A stretch of DNA of 64,000 bases. Source: CAIOYC01 sp965277345 (GTDB lineage: Bacteria; Pseudomonadota; Alphaproteobacteria; Caulobacterales; Caulobacteraceae). Of the stretch, positions 49,677 to 58,628 are shown in pieces. The stretch spans positions 434,001 through 498,000 of the forward strand of contig CBDICI010000003.1 of the NCBI GenBank assembly GCA_965277345.1, read 5' to 3'. A model generated the notes under the pieces. That model worked only from the letters and a program-made list of their open reading frames with translations. It did not search any database and was not told where the DNA came from. Every line of letters begins with the position of its first letter. The stretch's first letter is position 1. A program made the translations under genes and the position numbers.

Positions 49677-50632
49677 TACACATCGAACTCCAGCCCGGTG
49701 TCGCGGTAGAAGTCGCGCTTGTTCTGCCAGTCCTCCACCACCTTGACGGTGAGGAACAGGTGGATGGGACGGTCGAGGATTTGGCTCAGTTCCTCGCGCG
49801 ACTTCTGGCCGATCCATTTCAGGGTCTGGCCGCCGGCGCCGAGCACGATGGGGCGCTGGCTTTCGCGCTCCACATAGACGGTCTGCTCGATGCGGGCCGA
49901 GCCGTCCTGACGCTCCTCGAACGCGGTGGTCTCCACCGCCGCGGCATAGGGCAGTTCCTCATGGACGCGCAGATAGATCTTCTCGCGGGTGATCTCGGCG
50001 GCGAGCAGGCGTGCGGGCAGGTCGGCGGTCTGGTCCTCCGGATAGAGCCACGGCCCCTCCGGCATCAGGGCGGCGAGACGGACTTTCAGATCGGGCACGC
50101 CGGAGCCGTTTTCCGCCGAGAGCATGAACACCTCGCCATAGACCCCGGTCTTGAACAGGGCGTCGGTGAGGCCAAGCAACTGGTCGCGCCTGACCATGTC
50201 GATCTTGTTGAGGGCGAGGATGGACTTTCGCCCGGCGGCCTTCAGCCCCTCGACGATGGTGCGGGTATCCTCCGCCCCCCGGTGTTGGGCGGCGCTGGCC
50301 TGTTTGGCCTCCACCGCGATCTCGGCCTCCGCGTCCACCAGATGCACCACCGCGTCGGCGTCTTCCGCCCCCGCCCAGGCGGCCTTGACCATGGCGCGGT
50401 CCAGTCGGCGGCGGGGGGTGAACACGCCGGGCGTATCCACCAGCACAATCTGGGCTGGACCCTCCATGGCGACGCCGCGCACCGGAAAGCGGGTGGTCTG
50501 CACCTTGCGCGTGACGATGGACACCTTGGAGCCCACCAGCCGGTTGACCAGGGTGGATTTGCCGGCGTTCGGCGCGCCGATCACGGCGGCGAACCCGGCG
50601 CGGGTGGCCACGCCCGCCTCTGCCTCGCCCAT
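49676..50632 (-). CDS. era: GTPase Era
   Basis: A 318-residue GTPase that assists 16S rRNA maturation. G1 GAPNAGKST (about 20-28), G3 DTPG, G4 NKID and G5 SAENG are visible. The C-terminal KH domain runs from about 215 with GAGGQTLKWIGQKSREELSQILDRPIHLFLTVKV. The ATG at 50632 overlaps the rnc stop by one base (TGATG), the usual rnc-era coupling. It is followed by the repeat pair and recO. Confidence 0.97.
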   Translation of the reverse strand: MGEAEAGVATRAGFAAVIGAPNAGKSTLVNRLVGSKVSIVTRKVQTTRFPVRGVAMEGPAQIVLVDTPGVFTPRRRLDRAMVKAAWAGAEDADAVVHLVDAEAEIAVEAKQASAAQHRGAEDTRTIVEGLKAAGRKSILALNKIDMVRRDQLLGLTDALFKTGVYGEVFMLSAENGSGVPDLKVRLAALMPEGPWLYPEDQTADLPARLLAAEITREKIYLRVHEELPYAAAVETTAFEERQDGSARIEQTVYVERESQRPIVLGAGGQTLKWIGQKSREELSQILDRPIHLFLTVKVVEDWQNKRDFYRDTGLEFDV

Positions 50633-51339
50633 CAACTCATCCCTTCGCGCTTCAGCATGGCCAGCGCCGCCGCAACCTCCGCCGTCTGGCGCGAACCCCC
50701 GCTCGCACGCTGGGGGTCGAGGCCGGCGACAGACACGTCCACGGTAAAGCTAGGGGCGTGGTCCGGGCCGGTGCGCTCCACCACCCGATAGACCGGCGCA
50801 CTCCGCTTGTTCGCCGCCGCCCACTCCTGCAGTTGGGATTTGGGGTTGAGGAAGGCGTGCTCTTCGACCTCCGCCATGGCCTCCGCCCACAGCGTGCGGA
50901 CCACGGCCGCCGCTTGCTCCAGGCCGGCCTCGAGGTAGAGGGCGGCGATCAGCGCCTCGCAGGCGTCGCCCAGCACCGTGTCGTTGTCGCGCAGCCCGCT
51001 CCTGGTCTCGCCCCCCGCCATGCGCAGCGCCTGGCCGAGCCCCAGCGCGCGCGCCACGGCGGCGCAGCGGGGGCCGGCCACGAGCGCATTCAGGCGTTTG
51101 GAGAGCTCCCCCTCCGCGTCGGTGGGATAACGCTCCACCAGCGCCTCGGCGATGCACAGGCCGAGCACCCGGTCGCCCAGAAACTCCAGCCGCTCGTTGT
51201 GGCGCACCCGGTCGACGGTCTGCCCGGCGCTCACATGGGTCAGGGCGCGTTCGAGCAGCCCCGCGTCGCTAAAGCTGTAACCCAGGCGTTCCTGCAGCGC
51301 GGCGACCGCCTCGGCCCGCAGGTTTACACCTCCGCTCAC
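50632..51339 (-). CDS. rnc: Ribonuclease III
   Basis: A 235-residue double-stranded-RNA endonuclease for rRNA processing. The signature HNERLEFLGDRVLGL and the acidic GDACEALIAALYLE mark the catalytic domain (about 10-145). The dsRNA-binding domain spans about 160-230, with NPKSQLQEWAAANKRSAPVYRV and GGSRQTAEVAAALAML. The GTG at 51339 overlaps the lepB TGA (GTGA), and the open frame beyond it lies in lepB. Confidence 0.96.
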   Translation of the reverse strand: MSGGVNLRAEAVAALQERLGYSFSDAGLLERALTHVSAGQTVDRVRHNERLEFLGDRVLGLCIAEALVERYPTDAEGELSKRLNALVAGPRCAAVARALGLGQALRMAGGETRSGLRDNDTVLGDACEALIAALYLEAGLEQAAAVVRTLWAEAMAEVEEHAFLNPKSQLQEWAAANKRSAPVYRVVERTGPDHAPSFTVDVSVAGLDPQRASGGSRQTAEVAAALAMLKREGMS

Positions 51340-52190
51340 GTCAACGGGCGGAAGAAGCGGCGGAAGTCGAGGTTCAGCAGCCAGGTCCACGGCTTGAACA
51401 GCGAGGCGCCCTGCTTCCAGGACACCAGGATCAGGTCCGCCTTGCCCACCAGATTCTCCGCCGGCACGAAGCCCACGCCCGGCTCCTCGGCATTGATGAA
51501 CGGCTCGGCCGCCGCCGACTGGCAGGTGGGCGCGCCCGAATAGAAGCGGCTGTCCAGCGAGTTGTCGCGGTTGTCGCCCATCATGAAATAGCAGCCCTGC
51601 GGCACGGTGAACACGCCGGTGTTCTCCACATCGTTGTCGCGGGTCAGCGAATAGGTGGTGTATTTCTTGTAACCGAGGTCCTGCTGATACCGGTCGAGCT
51701 GGCGCGGGGCCGGGAAGGCGGTATTTGACACCTCCGGCGCCAGCGCCGTCTCCGTCGTGGCCTTGCCGTTGATCCACACCGTGCCGTGCTTCACCTGCAC
51801 CGTATCCCCGGGCAGCGCGATCAGGCGCTTGATGAAGTCCGGATGGGTTCCCGTCGGCAGCTTGAAGACGATGATGTCGCCGCGCTTGGGCTCATGCGAA
51901 AAGAGGCGGCCCTTGAACAGCGGCGGCTCGAACGGGATGGAGTTCTTGCTCCAGCCATAGGCGAACTTGTTGACGATGATGTAGTCGCCCTCCCGCAAGG
52001 TCGGCTCCATGGAGGCCGAGGGGATGGTGTAGGGCTGGAACAGCACGATGCGCAGCACCAGCGCGATCAGCAGGGCGTAGATCACCGTCTTGCCGAGATC
52101 GATGTATTCCGACCACGGGCTTGCGGGCTTCACCGCCTCTTCGGCCACGGCGGCCGTTTCGGGGGTAGGATCAGAGGAGGCCATGCTCAT
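51336..52190 (-). CDS. lepB: Signal peptidase I
   Basis: A 284-residue type I signal peptidase. An N-terminal membrane helix (about 35-50) is followed by the catalytic serine S60 (QPYTIPSASMEPTLREGDY) and the general base K121 (FIKRLIALPGDTVQVKHG). The box MGDNRDNSLDSRFYG appears as FMMGDNRDNSLDSRFYS. It cleaves signal peptides on the outer face of the inner membrane. A second ATG at 52184 has better spacing to AAGG. It overlaps rnc by four bases. Confidence 0.96.
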   Translation of the reverse strand: MSMASSDPTPETAAVAEEAVKPASPWSEYIDLGKTVIYALLIALVLRIVLFQPYTIPSASMEPTLREGDYIIVNKFAYGWSKNSIPFEPPLFKGRLFSHEPKRGDIIVFKLPTGTHPDFIKRLIALPGDTVQVKHGTVWINGKATTETALAPEVSNTAFPAPRQLDRYQQDLGYKKYTTYSLTRDNDVENTGVFTVPQGCYFMMGDNRDNSLDSRFYSGAPTCQSAAAEPFINAEEPGVGFVPAENLVGKADLILVSWKQGASLFKPWTWLLNLDFRRFFRPLT

Positions 52191-52244
52191 CCTTGGGGAT
52201 CTTTCGCGGGCGCCGGGCGCTTCATCGACGGTTTGGGTATCGTC

Positions 52245-52664
52245 TCAGCCTGGAGGCGGCAAGCTATCTTCCGGTAAGGCCTCGATAATGACGAAAGCCT
52301 GCGCGTAGGGTATGTCATCCGTAAGGCTGAGGTGGATCACCGCCTGCATACCCCGCGGCGTCATCGCCCTCAACCGGTCGGCCGCGCCGCCGGTGAGCGC
52401 CAGGGTCGGCTGGCCCGAGCGCAGGTTGACCACGCCCATGTCGCGCCAGAACACCCCCCGGCGCATCCCGGTTCCGAGCGCCTTGGCGCAGGCCTCCTTA
52501 GCGGCGAAGCGCTTGGCATAGCTGGCGGCGCGGTCGCTCTTGCGCTCGGACCGCGCCTTTTCCACCTCGGTGAACAGCCTTTGGGTGAACCGCACGCCGA
52601 ACTGGTCGAGCGAGCGCTGGATACGGCGGATGTCGGTCAGGTCCGAGCCGATGCCGATGATCAC
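52245..52664 (-). CDS. acpS: Holo-acyl-carrier-protein synthase
   Basis: A 139-residue 4'-phosphopantetheinyl transferase that activates ACP. The Mg-binding residues are D8 (MIIGIGSDLTDIRRI) and E57 (RFAAKEACAKALGTG), and a C-terminal VIHLSLTDDIPYAQAFVIIE is typical. The ATG overlaps the pdxJ stop (ATGA), the classic pdxJ-acpS-lepB order. Confidence 0.96.
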   Translation of the reverse strand: MIIGIGSDLTDIRRIQRSLDQFGVRFTQRLFTEVEKARSERKSDRAASYAKRFAAKEACAKALGTGMRRGVFWRDMGVVNLRSGQPTLALTGGAADRLRAMTPRGMQAVIHLSLTDDIPYAQAFVIIEALPEDSLPPPG

Positions 52665-53425
52665 GCGCCGCCCTCCGTCCGGGCGGCATCCATCAGCGCG
52701 CGCATCCGGCCGATGGCGGCCTCCAGCCCTACAAAGATCGCCTCCCCGATCAGGAAGTGACCGATGTTGAGCTCTACCAGCTCCGCAATGCGGGCGACGG
52801 GCGTGACGCTGTCATAGTCGATACCGTGGCCGGCATGAACCTCGAGACCCAGCCTGTGCGCCTCGGCGGCGGCGGCGCGCAGGGCGTCGAGATGGGTCTG
52901 CGCCACGTCCGGCCGCTCGCGCAGGGCGTCGCAGTAGGCGCCGGTATGCAGCTCCACCACCTGTGCGCCGGCGTCGGCGGAGGCCCTCACCTGATCGGCC
53001 TCGGGCGCGATAAACAGCGACACGCGCGCCCCGGCCGCCTCGTGCAGGCTGCGGGCGGCGGGGCCGATCCGATCGTACTGGCCCACAACGTCGAGGCCGC
53101 CCTCGGTGGTGCGCTCCTCGCGCCGTTCGGGCACCAGGCAGACGGCGTGGGGCCGGTGGGCGAGGGCGATCGCCACCATCTCCTCGGTCACCGCCATCTC
53201 CAGGTTCAAGGGATGGCCGGTGGAGCGGGTCACGACGGTCAGGCCGTCCAGATCGGCGTCGCGGATGTGGCGGCGGTCCTCGCGCAGGTGGGCGGTGATC
53301 CCATCGGCCCCGGCGGCGATGGCCAGTTCGGCGGCGCGCACCAGGCCCGGGGCCTGGCCGCCGCGCGCATTCCGCACCGTCGCCACATGGTCGATATTGA
53401 CGCCGAGGCGGAGACGGGGGCTCAC
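52661..53425 (-). CDS. pdxJ: Pyridoxine 5'-phosphate synthase
   Basis: A 254-residue TIM-barrel enzyme closing the pyridoxine ring from 3-amino-2-oxopropyl phosphate and DXP. Signatures: LRLGVNIDHVATVRNARGG (His/Asn), ITAHLREDRRHI, NLEMAVTEEM, CLVPERREERTTEGGLDV, VELHTGAYCDA, and VHAGHGIDYDSV. The GTG at 53425 overlaps the pyrE stop (GTGA) and replaces a longer reading that lies in pyrE. Confidence 0.96.
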   Translation of the reverse strand: MSPRLRLGVNIDHVATVRNARGGQAPGLVRAAELAIAAGADGITAHLREDRRHIRDADLDGLTVVTRSTGHPLNLEMAVTEEMVAIALAHRPHAVCLVPERREERTTEGGLDVVGQYDRIGPAARSLHEAAGARVSLFIAPEADQVRASADAGAQVVELHTGAYCDALRERPDVAQTHLDALRAAAAEAHRLGLEVHAGHGIDYDSVTPVARIAELVELNIGHFLIGEAIFVGLEAAIGRMRALMDAARTEGGA

Positions 53426-54018
53426 CCCTTCAGCCTCCGGCTGCCCGGATCCTCGATCGGAATGGCGGCGAGGTCGGCGGGCAGGGCGTCGGCGGGATAG
53501 GCCGGCACGTCGAGCGTCGCCAGCGCCACCAATGGCGCCCCCACATCGGCGCGGCCGCCGGATCGGTCGACGATGCAGGCGGCGCAGATCACCTCGCCCC
53601 CGACCGCGCGGATCGCCTCGATGCACTCGCGCGACGAGAGGCCGGTGGTGACGATATCCTCCACCATCACCACCTTGGTCCCCGACTCGAGATGAAAGCC
53701 GCGGCGCAGTTTGAACTGCCCGCCGTCGCGCTCCACGAAGATGGATGGGAGGCCAAGTTGGCGGCCCACCTCATAGCCGGGGATAATGGCGCCGACGGCG
53801 GGCGAGACCACCAACTCGATGCGTTCGCCCAGCTCGCCGACCCTGGCGCGCACCTTGGCGGCCAGCGCCTTGCACAGCCGCTCGGCGCGATCCGCGTGCA
53901 TGAACACCAGGTTCTTCTGCAGGAAGACCGGGCTGTGCAGACCGGAGGACAGCACGAAGTGTCCCTCACGCAGCGCGCCGGCGGCACGAAATTCGTTCAG
54001 CACGTCATCGGGGCTCAT
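53422..54018 (-). CDS. pyrE: Orotate phosphoribosyltransferase
   Basis: A 198-residue enzyme of pyrimidine synthesis converting orotate and PRPP to OMP. The PRPP-binding motif VVMVEDIVTTGLSSRECIEAIR is intact, with FVERDGGQFKLRRGF before it and GHFVLSSGLHSPVFLQKN near the N terminus. The length is typical. The ATG is at 54018, 30 bases after rsh. It overlaps pdxJ by four bases. Confidence 0.96.
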   Translation of the reverse strand: MSPDDVLNEFRAAGALREGHFVLSSGLHSPVFLQKNLVFMHADRAERLCKALAAKVRARVGELGERIELVVSPAVGAIIPGYEVGRQLGLPSIFVERDGGQFKLRRGFHLESGTKVVMVEDIVTTGLSSRECIEAIRAVGGEVICAACIVDRSGGRADVGAPLVALATLDVPAYPADALPADLAAIPIEDPGSRRLKG

Positions 54019-54048
54019 GCCCCTACCTAGCGGCGCGGCGGGTCAAGC

Positions 54049-56244
54049 TCAACCGCCGCCGCGCTCGACGTCCTCCACCGAGGGGCAGGCGCGGAGCGCC
54101 GCGGCGATGTGGGTCAGGTGGCGGGCGTCCTTCACGTCGATATCGAAATCGGCGTCGAAGAAGTCCGCCTGCCGGTGGTGCATACGCAGGTTGACAATAT
54201 TGCCGCCGGCCTCGCCGATCAGCGTACAGGCCTGACCGAGCATCCCCGGCGCATTGCGCATGGTGGCGGTGAGGCGCGCGCGCGAGATGGTCGAACTCTC
54301 CGCCGCGGGCGTCCAGTGCAGGTCGCGCCACAGGTCTTCGCGATCCTCGTATTCGGCCAGGCGCGGGCAATCGATCACGTGCACGGCCAGGCCTTCGTCC
54401 GGTTGAACGATGCCGACAATGCGGTCCCCCGGCACCGGCGAGCAGCAGGCGGCAAAGTGCAGGGATACGCCCGGCGTCAGCCCCCCGCCGCGGACGAACA
54501 GCTTGGCGGCGGCCTTGCCGTCCTCGATCCGGCGACGGGCGGAGGCGGCGGCCTTTTCCTCCGCCTTCATGCCGGGATAGACGGCCTCCAGGATGTGTTC
54601 GGGCGCGATCCTGGCGCGGCCGGCGGCCTCATAGAGATCGTCCTCATGGGCGACGGCGAACCGGTCCATGGCCGGACGCAGCGAGACCTCGGCCAGGGAT
54701 TTGCCGGCGCGCTGGAACGCCTGCTCCACCCCGGCGCGGCCGAGGCGGATGAACTCCTCGCGCTCGGTGGCGCGGATGTGGCGGCGGATGGCGGAGCGGG
54801 CGCGGCCGGTGACGGTGAGCGAGCGCCAGTCCGGCGGCGTCACGCGCTTCGGGCCACGGATCACCTCCACCACGTCGCCATTCTGCAGCGGTGTGCGCAA
54901 CGGCTTCAGCTCGCCGTTGATCTTCACCCCCACCGTGGTGTCGCCAATATTGGTGTGGACCGCATAGGCGAAGTCCAGCGGCATGGCCCCCTTGGGCAGG
55001 TTGATCAGTTGGCCCTTGGGCGTGAAGACGAAGGTATGATCGAGGAACATCTCAAGCTTGGTATGCTCGACCAGTTCGTCCGGATCGCCGCCGTGGCTCA
55101 TCACCTGCACCAGACTGTTCAGGCTGGCCAGGGGATCGCGTCCGCCCGATTCCTCGGCGGCCTGGGCGTCGAAGCCGTAGGCCTTGTCCTTATAGCGCCA
55201 GTGGGCGGCGACGCCCTGCTCGGCGATACGGTCCATGTCCTCGGTGCGGATTTGCAGCTCGATCCGCAGGCCCCGTGGGCCGACGACAGTTGTATGTAAA
55301 GACCTGTAATTGTTGCGTTTCGGCGTCGAGATATAATCCTTGAACCGCTCGGGCACCATGGACCAGCTGCGATGGACGACGCCGAGCGCACGATAGCAGT
55401 CGTCCTCGCTTTCAACGATGACGCGGAAGGCGTAGATGTCCGACAACTGGGAGAAGCCGACCGACTTGCGCTGCAACTTGCGCCAGATCGAATAGGGCTG
55501 TTTCTCCCGTCCATAGACCCGCGCCGCAACGCCGGATTCACTGAGCGCTTCGGCCACCTCGCCCGACACCAGCGCCACCGCCGGACCCTGGCTGGCGCGC
55601 AGCGACTCCAGCCGCCGCACCACCGCATCGCGCGCCACGGGATTGAGCGTCTCGAACGCCAGTTCCTCCAGTTCCGAAGTGATCCGGTGCATCCCGATGG
55701 TGCGGGCCAGCCGGGCGTAGATGTCGAGGGTCTCACGGGCGATGCGCTCGCGCTTGTCCGGCCGCAGGAAATGCAGAGTGCGCATGTTGTGCAGCCGGTC
55801 GGCCAGCTTGACGATGAGGACACGCACGTCCTTGGAAATGGCCAGGATGAACTTGCGCAGGTTCTCCGCCTGGCGCTCGTGTTCGGCGGTGAGTTCGAGC
55901 TTGGAGAGCTTGGTCACCCCCTCCACCAGTTCGGCGATCTCGTCGCCGAACATCTCCGCCACGTCGGGCCGCGTGGCGCCGGTATCCTCGATCACGTCGT
56001 GGAGCAAGGCGGTGACGATGGTCGCCGTGTCCATGCGGTATTCGGTCAGGATACCGGCCACCTCGATGGGGTGGGCGAAATAGGGATCGCCCGAGGCGCG
56101 CAGCTGCGCCCCGTGCATCCGCATGGCGTAGACGTAGGCCCGGTCCAGCAACGCTTCGTCGGCGGTGGGATCGTAGGCCTTGACCCGCTCCACCAGCTCG
56201 TACTGGCGCAGATAGCGCGGCGGCTTGCCCATCGGCGCGGGCAT
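54049..56244 (-). CDS. Bifunctional (p)ppGpp synthetase/hydrolase (Rsh)
   Basis: A 731-residue RelA/SpoT homologue. HD hydrolase domain (about 25-190) with FAHPIEVAGILTEYRMDTATIVTALLHDVIEDTGAT. Synthetase domain with YSIWRKLQRKSVGFSQLSDIYAFRVIVES and RFKDYISTPKRNNYRSLHTTVVGP. TGS domain near 390-450 (VFTPKGQLINLPKGAMPLDFAYAVHTNIGD). C-terminal ACT domain (about 660-730) with VHVIDCPRL and ARLTATMRNAPGMLGQACTLIGEAGGNIVNLRM. Both enzymatic motifs are intact, so it is the single bifunctional Rsh usual for alphaproteobacteria. It follows rpoZ, separated by 98 bases with a perfect CCGACCG/CGGTCGG hairpin. Confidence 0.96.
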   Translation of the reverse strand: MPAPMGKPPRYLRQYELVERVKAYDPTADEALLDRAYVYAMRMHGAQLRASGDPYFAHPIEVAGILTEYRMDTATIVTALLHDVIEDTGATRPDVAEMFGDEIAELVEGVTKLSKLELTAEHERQAENLRKFILAISKDVRVLIVKLADRLHNMRTLHFLRPDKRERIARETLDIYARLARTIGMHRITSELEELAFETLNPVARDAVVRRLESLRASQGPAVALVSGEVAEALSESGVAARVYGREKQPYSIWRKLQRKSVGFSQLSDIYAFRVIVESEDDCYRALGVVHRSWSMVPERFKDYISTPKRNNYRSLHTTVVGPRGLRIELQIRTEDMDRIAEQGVAAHWRYKDKAYGFDAQAAEESGGRDPLASLNSLVQVMSHGGDPDELVEHTKLEMFLDHTFVFTPKGQLINLPKGAMPLDFAYAVHTNIGDTTVGVKINGELKPLRTPLQNGDVVEVIRGPKRVTPPDWRSLTVTGRARSAIRRHIRATEREEFIRLGRAGVEQAFQRAGKSLAEVSLRPAMDRFAVAHEDDLYEAAGRARIAPEHILEAVYPGMKAEEKAAASARRRIEDGKAAAKLFVRGGGLTPGVSLHFAACCSPVPGDRIVGIVQPDEGLAVHVIDCPRLAEYEDREDLWRDLHWTPAAESSTISRARLTATMRNAPGMLGQACTLIGEAGGNIVNLRMHHRQADFFDADFDIDVKDARHLTHIAAALRACPSVEDVERGGG

Positions 56245-56287
56245 GGCCGTCGGCGCAGGGGGCGCCGTGTGCGAGGATGGGGCGGCG

Positions 56288-56304
56288 CCGACCGGCTCGG
56301 TCGG
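56288..56304. other. Hairpin between rpoZ and rsh
   Basis: CCGACCG (56288-56294) and CGGTCGG (56298-56304) pair exactly around GCT in the 98-base spacer between rpoZ and rsh. No T run follows on the minus strand, so it is an mRNA hairpin or attenuator-like spacer and not a clear terminator. Confidence 0.35.
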
Positions 56305-56342
56305 GACCGCCGCGACGGCGAGGGGTTCTGCGCCCGGGGGCG

Positions 56343-56702
56343 TCAGTACCGCTCCTCTTGACCGCCGTCGCGGTCGCTTTGCAGGGCGCGGACCAACTCC
56401 TGCTCGCTCATGTGCATGTGCTGGGGATCGGCCAGCAGCGCCAGGGTCTCCGCCTCTTCCTCCGCCTCGGTCCGCTCATCCACGCGCTGCAGCGAAACCA
56501 CCAGGGCTTCCCGCAGACCCTCCGCCTCCACCGCGTCCTCGGCGATTTCGCGCAGCGCCACGACGGGGTTCTTGTCGTTGTCGCGGTCGATGGTGAGGGG
56601 CGAACCGGTGGAGATAGCGCGCGCGCGATGGGCCGCCAGCAGCACCAGGCTGAAGCGGTTGGGAACCTTCTCGACGCAGTCTTCGACGGTGACGCGGGCC
56701 AT
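56343..56702 (-). CDS. rpoZ: RNA polymerase omega subunit
   Basis: A 119-residue omega subunit: MARVTVEDCVEKVPNRFSLVLLAAHRARAISTGSPLTIDRDNDKNPVVALREIAEDAV is the conserved core binding the beta-prime subunit, followed by an acidic, less conserved tail. It is first in the rpoZ-rsh run. The ATG at 56702 has GAGGA upstream. Omega is needed for full ppGpp response in many bacteria, in keeping with rsh next to it. Confidence 0.96.
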   Translation of the reverse strand: MARVTVEDCVEKVPNRFSLVLLAAHRARAISTGSPLTIDRDNDKNPVVALREIAEDAVEAEGLREALVVSLQRVDERTEAEEEAETLALLADPQHMHMSEQELVRALQSDRDGGQEERY

Positions 56703-56776
56703 AAAATCCTCGGAGGGGTCGTCTTGAACCCGCCAAAATAGGGAACCCGGCCCGATTGTGCAATGCCGAAAGCGGC

Positions 56777-57295
56777 TCAGGCGAGCGGTGCGGCGTCGCG
56801 TCCGACCAGGGCCGCGGCGGCCAGAACCTCGGCCGTCTCGCCGCTCACGGGATGGACCCAATCCGGCGCGACCTCCGCCAGCGGGCCCATGACGAATCGC
56901 CGATCCGCGGCGCGCGGATGCGGCAGGATGGGGGCGGCCTGCGACAGCCGCCGGCCATGGGCGATCAGATCGAGGTCCAGCGTCCGGGGTGCGTTGGCCG
57001 CGCCGCGCACGCGGCCGAACCCGTGCTCGATCCCGTGCAGCACCCTCATCAAGGCCGCCGGCCCCAGCGCCGTCTCGACAAGACAGACGGCGTTGCGATA
57101 ATCAGGCGCGTCCGGATCGGGCCAGGCGCGGGACCGCCAGAGGCGCGAGCGGGCGACAACCCCAACGCCCTTGGCGTCCAAGGCCAGGATCGCGCGCTCC
57201 ACCATGTCGGCCGGAGACCCGTATTCGCCCGCCATATTGCTTCCCAGCGCGATGACGACGGCCTCGTCCAGCGCCTTTCGATCAAGGATTTTCAC
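56777..57295 (-). CDS. folK: 2-amino-4-hydroxy-6-hydroxymethyldihydropteridine pyrophosphokinase
   Basis: A 172-residue HPPK of folate synthesis. The sequence VVIALGSNMAGEYGSPADMVERAILAL opens the enzyme, and the metal/ATP-binding core RTLDLDLIAHGRRL and the late PHPRAADRRFVMGPLAEVAP are intact. It starts with GTG at 57295 with AAGG eight bases upstream. That site lies inside the divergent NYN-domain gene, whose start codon is only four bases away. Confidence 0.94.
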   Translation of the reverse strand: MKILDRKALDEAVVIALGSNMAGEYGSPADMVERAILALDAKGVGVVARSRLWRSRAWPDPDAPDYRNAVCLVETALGPAALMRVLHGIEHGFGRVRGAANAPRTLDLDLIAHGRRLSQAAPILPHPRAADRRFVMGPLAEVAPDWVHPVSGETAEVLAAAALVGRDAAPLA

Positions 57296-57299
57296 GCCA

Positions 57300-57884
57300 G
57301 TGACCTTTTACCCCAACGACCGGATCGCCCTCTTCGTGGACGGCGCCAATCTGTATTCCGCCGCAAAGGCGCTCAGCTTCGATATCGATTACAAGAAGTT
57401 GTTGGAGGAATTTCGTAAGCGCGGCGTGCTGATCCGCGCCTATTACTACACCGCCATCCTGGAGGACCAGGACTATTCGCCGCTGCGTCCGCTGGTGGAT
57501 TGGCTGGACTATAACGGCTTCACCATGGTGACCAAGGCCGCCAAGCGGCACACCGATTACGCCACCGGCGTCACCCGCACCAAGGGCAATATGGATATCG
57601 AGATCGCCGTGGATATGATGGAAATCTGCGGTCATGTGGACCACGTGGTGCTGTTCTCCGGCGACGGCGACTTCCGTCGGCTGGTGGAGGCTGTGCAGCG
57701 CAAGGGGGTGCGGGTGACCGTGGTCTCCACCGTCCGCTCGCAGCCGCCCATGGCGTCGGACGATCTCCGCCGGCAGGCGGACACCTTCGTCGAGTTGCAG
57801 GATCTGGCGGCCCTGGTCGGCCGCCCGGCCCGCCCGCCGAGCGAGCGGCGCTACGTGGATGAGCGCGAGCCGGATGACGTCTGA
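57300..57884 (+). CDS. NYN-domain protein (LabA/DUF88-like)
   Basis: A 194-residue PIN-like NYN domain protein. Motifs: IALFVDGANLYSAAKALSFDIDYKKLLEEF with the first acidic D, ILEDQDYSPLRPLVDWLDYNGF, RTKGNMDIEIAVDMMEICGHVDHVVLFSGDGDFRRLVEAVQRKGVRVTVV (the conserved acidic D...SGDGDF). Proteins of this family are likely ribonucleases; in alphaproteobacteria their target is not settled. The GTG at 57300 has AAGGA about 11 bases upstream, inside folK. Its stop overlaps the start of the glycosylase gene. Confidence 0.88.
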   Translation: MTFYPNDRIALFVDGANLYSAAKALSFDIDYKKLLEEFRKRGVLIRAYYYTAILEDQDYSPLRPLVDWLDYNGFTMVTKAAKRHTDYATGVTRTKGNMDIEIAVDMMEICGHVDHVVLFSGDGDFRRLVEAVQRKGVRVTVVSTVRSQPPMASDDLRRQADTFVELQDLAALVGRPARPPSERRYVDEREPDDV

Positions 57885-58548
57885 AACCCTGTCCGGCGAC
57901 CTCGCCGTGGCGGAGCCGCCGCGCGACTGCCCGCTCTGCCCGCGCCTTGTGGCCTATCGCGAGGCCAACCGGGCGGCTGAGCCGGGCTGGTTCAACGGTC
58001 CCGCCCCGTCATTCGGGGACCCGAACGCCCGGCTTCTGGTGGTGGGTCTGGCGCCGGGGCGCAAGGGAGCCAACCGCACCGGGCGCCCCTTCACCGGCGA
58101 CTATGCCGGCGTTCTGCTCTACGCTACCTTGACCAAATTCGGCTTCACCAAGGGCGCCTATCGGGCGCGGCCGGACGACGGGTTCGAGCTTATCGACTGC
58201 ACGGTCTCCAACGCCGTGCGCTGCGCTCCGCCGCAGAACAAGACCTTGCCAGTGGAGGAGGCCAGCTGCCGCCCCTTCCTGCAGGCGCGGATGGCGGGTC
58301 TGCCGAACCTTCAAGCTATCGTGGTTCTGGGCGATGTGGCGCGCAAGAACGTGCTGAAGGCGCTCGGCCTACCCGCCAGCGCGGCGGAGCCCGGCCATGG
58401 CGTCGAAACCGAGGTCGGCCCCTACCGGCTCTATTCCAGCTATCATTGCTCGCGGCTGAACACCAACACCGGCCGGCTGACGACGGCGATGTTCGAGGCG
58501 GTGTTCGCCCGCGTACGCGGTCAACTCGACGTGACCGGACGTCGCTGA
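57874..58548 (+). CDS. Uracil-DNA glycosylase family 5 (UDGb-like)
   Basis: A 224-residue glycosylase of the UDGb type, removing uracil or hypoxanthine from DNA. The iron-sulfur cluster region begins DCPLCPRLVAY, the active-site motif is VVGLAPGRKGANRTGRPFTGDYAG, and the DNA-reading motif is YSSYHCSRLNTNTGRLT, where family 5 normally has HPS in place of HCS. SCRPFL and IVVLGDVARKN occur between. The ATG at 57874 (just before the NYN stop) is preferred over 57859. Confidence 0.9.
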   Translation: MTSETLSGDLAVAEPPRDCPLCPRLVAYREANRAAEPGWFNGPAPSFGDPNARLLVVGLAPGRKGANRTGRPFTGDYAGVLLYATLTKFGFTKGAYRARPDDGFELIDCTVSNAVRCAPPQNKTLPVEEASCRPFLQARMAGLPNLQAIVVLGDVARKNVLKALGLPASAAEPGHGVETEVGPYRLYSSYHCSRLNTNTGRLTTAMFEAVFARVRGQLDVTGRR

Positions 58549-58628
58549 GCGTCGATGCCTGCTTTCGCTCGCGGTCTTTTTTCCTCTAGGGTCGCCGCTT
58601 CGTTTCGACGGGGCGGCCAACCTTTCGC

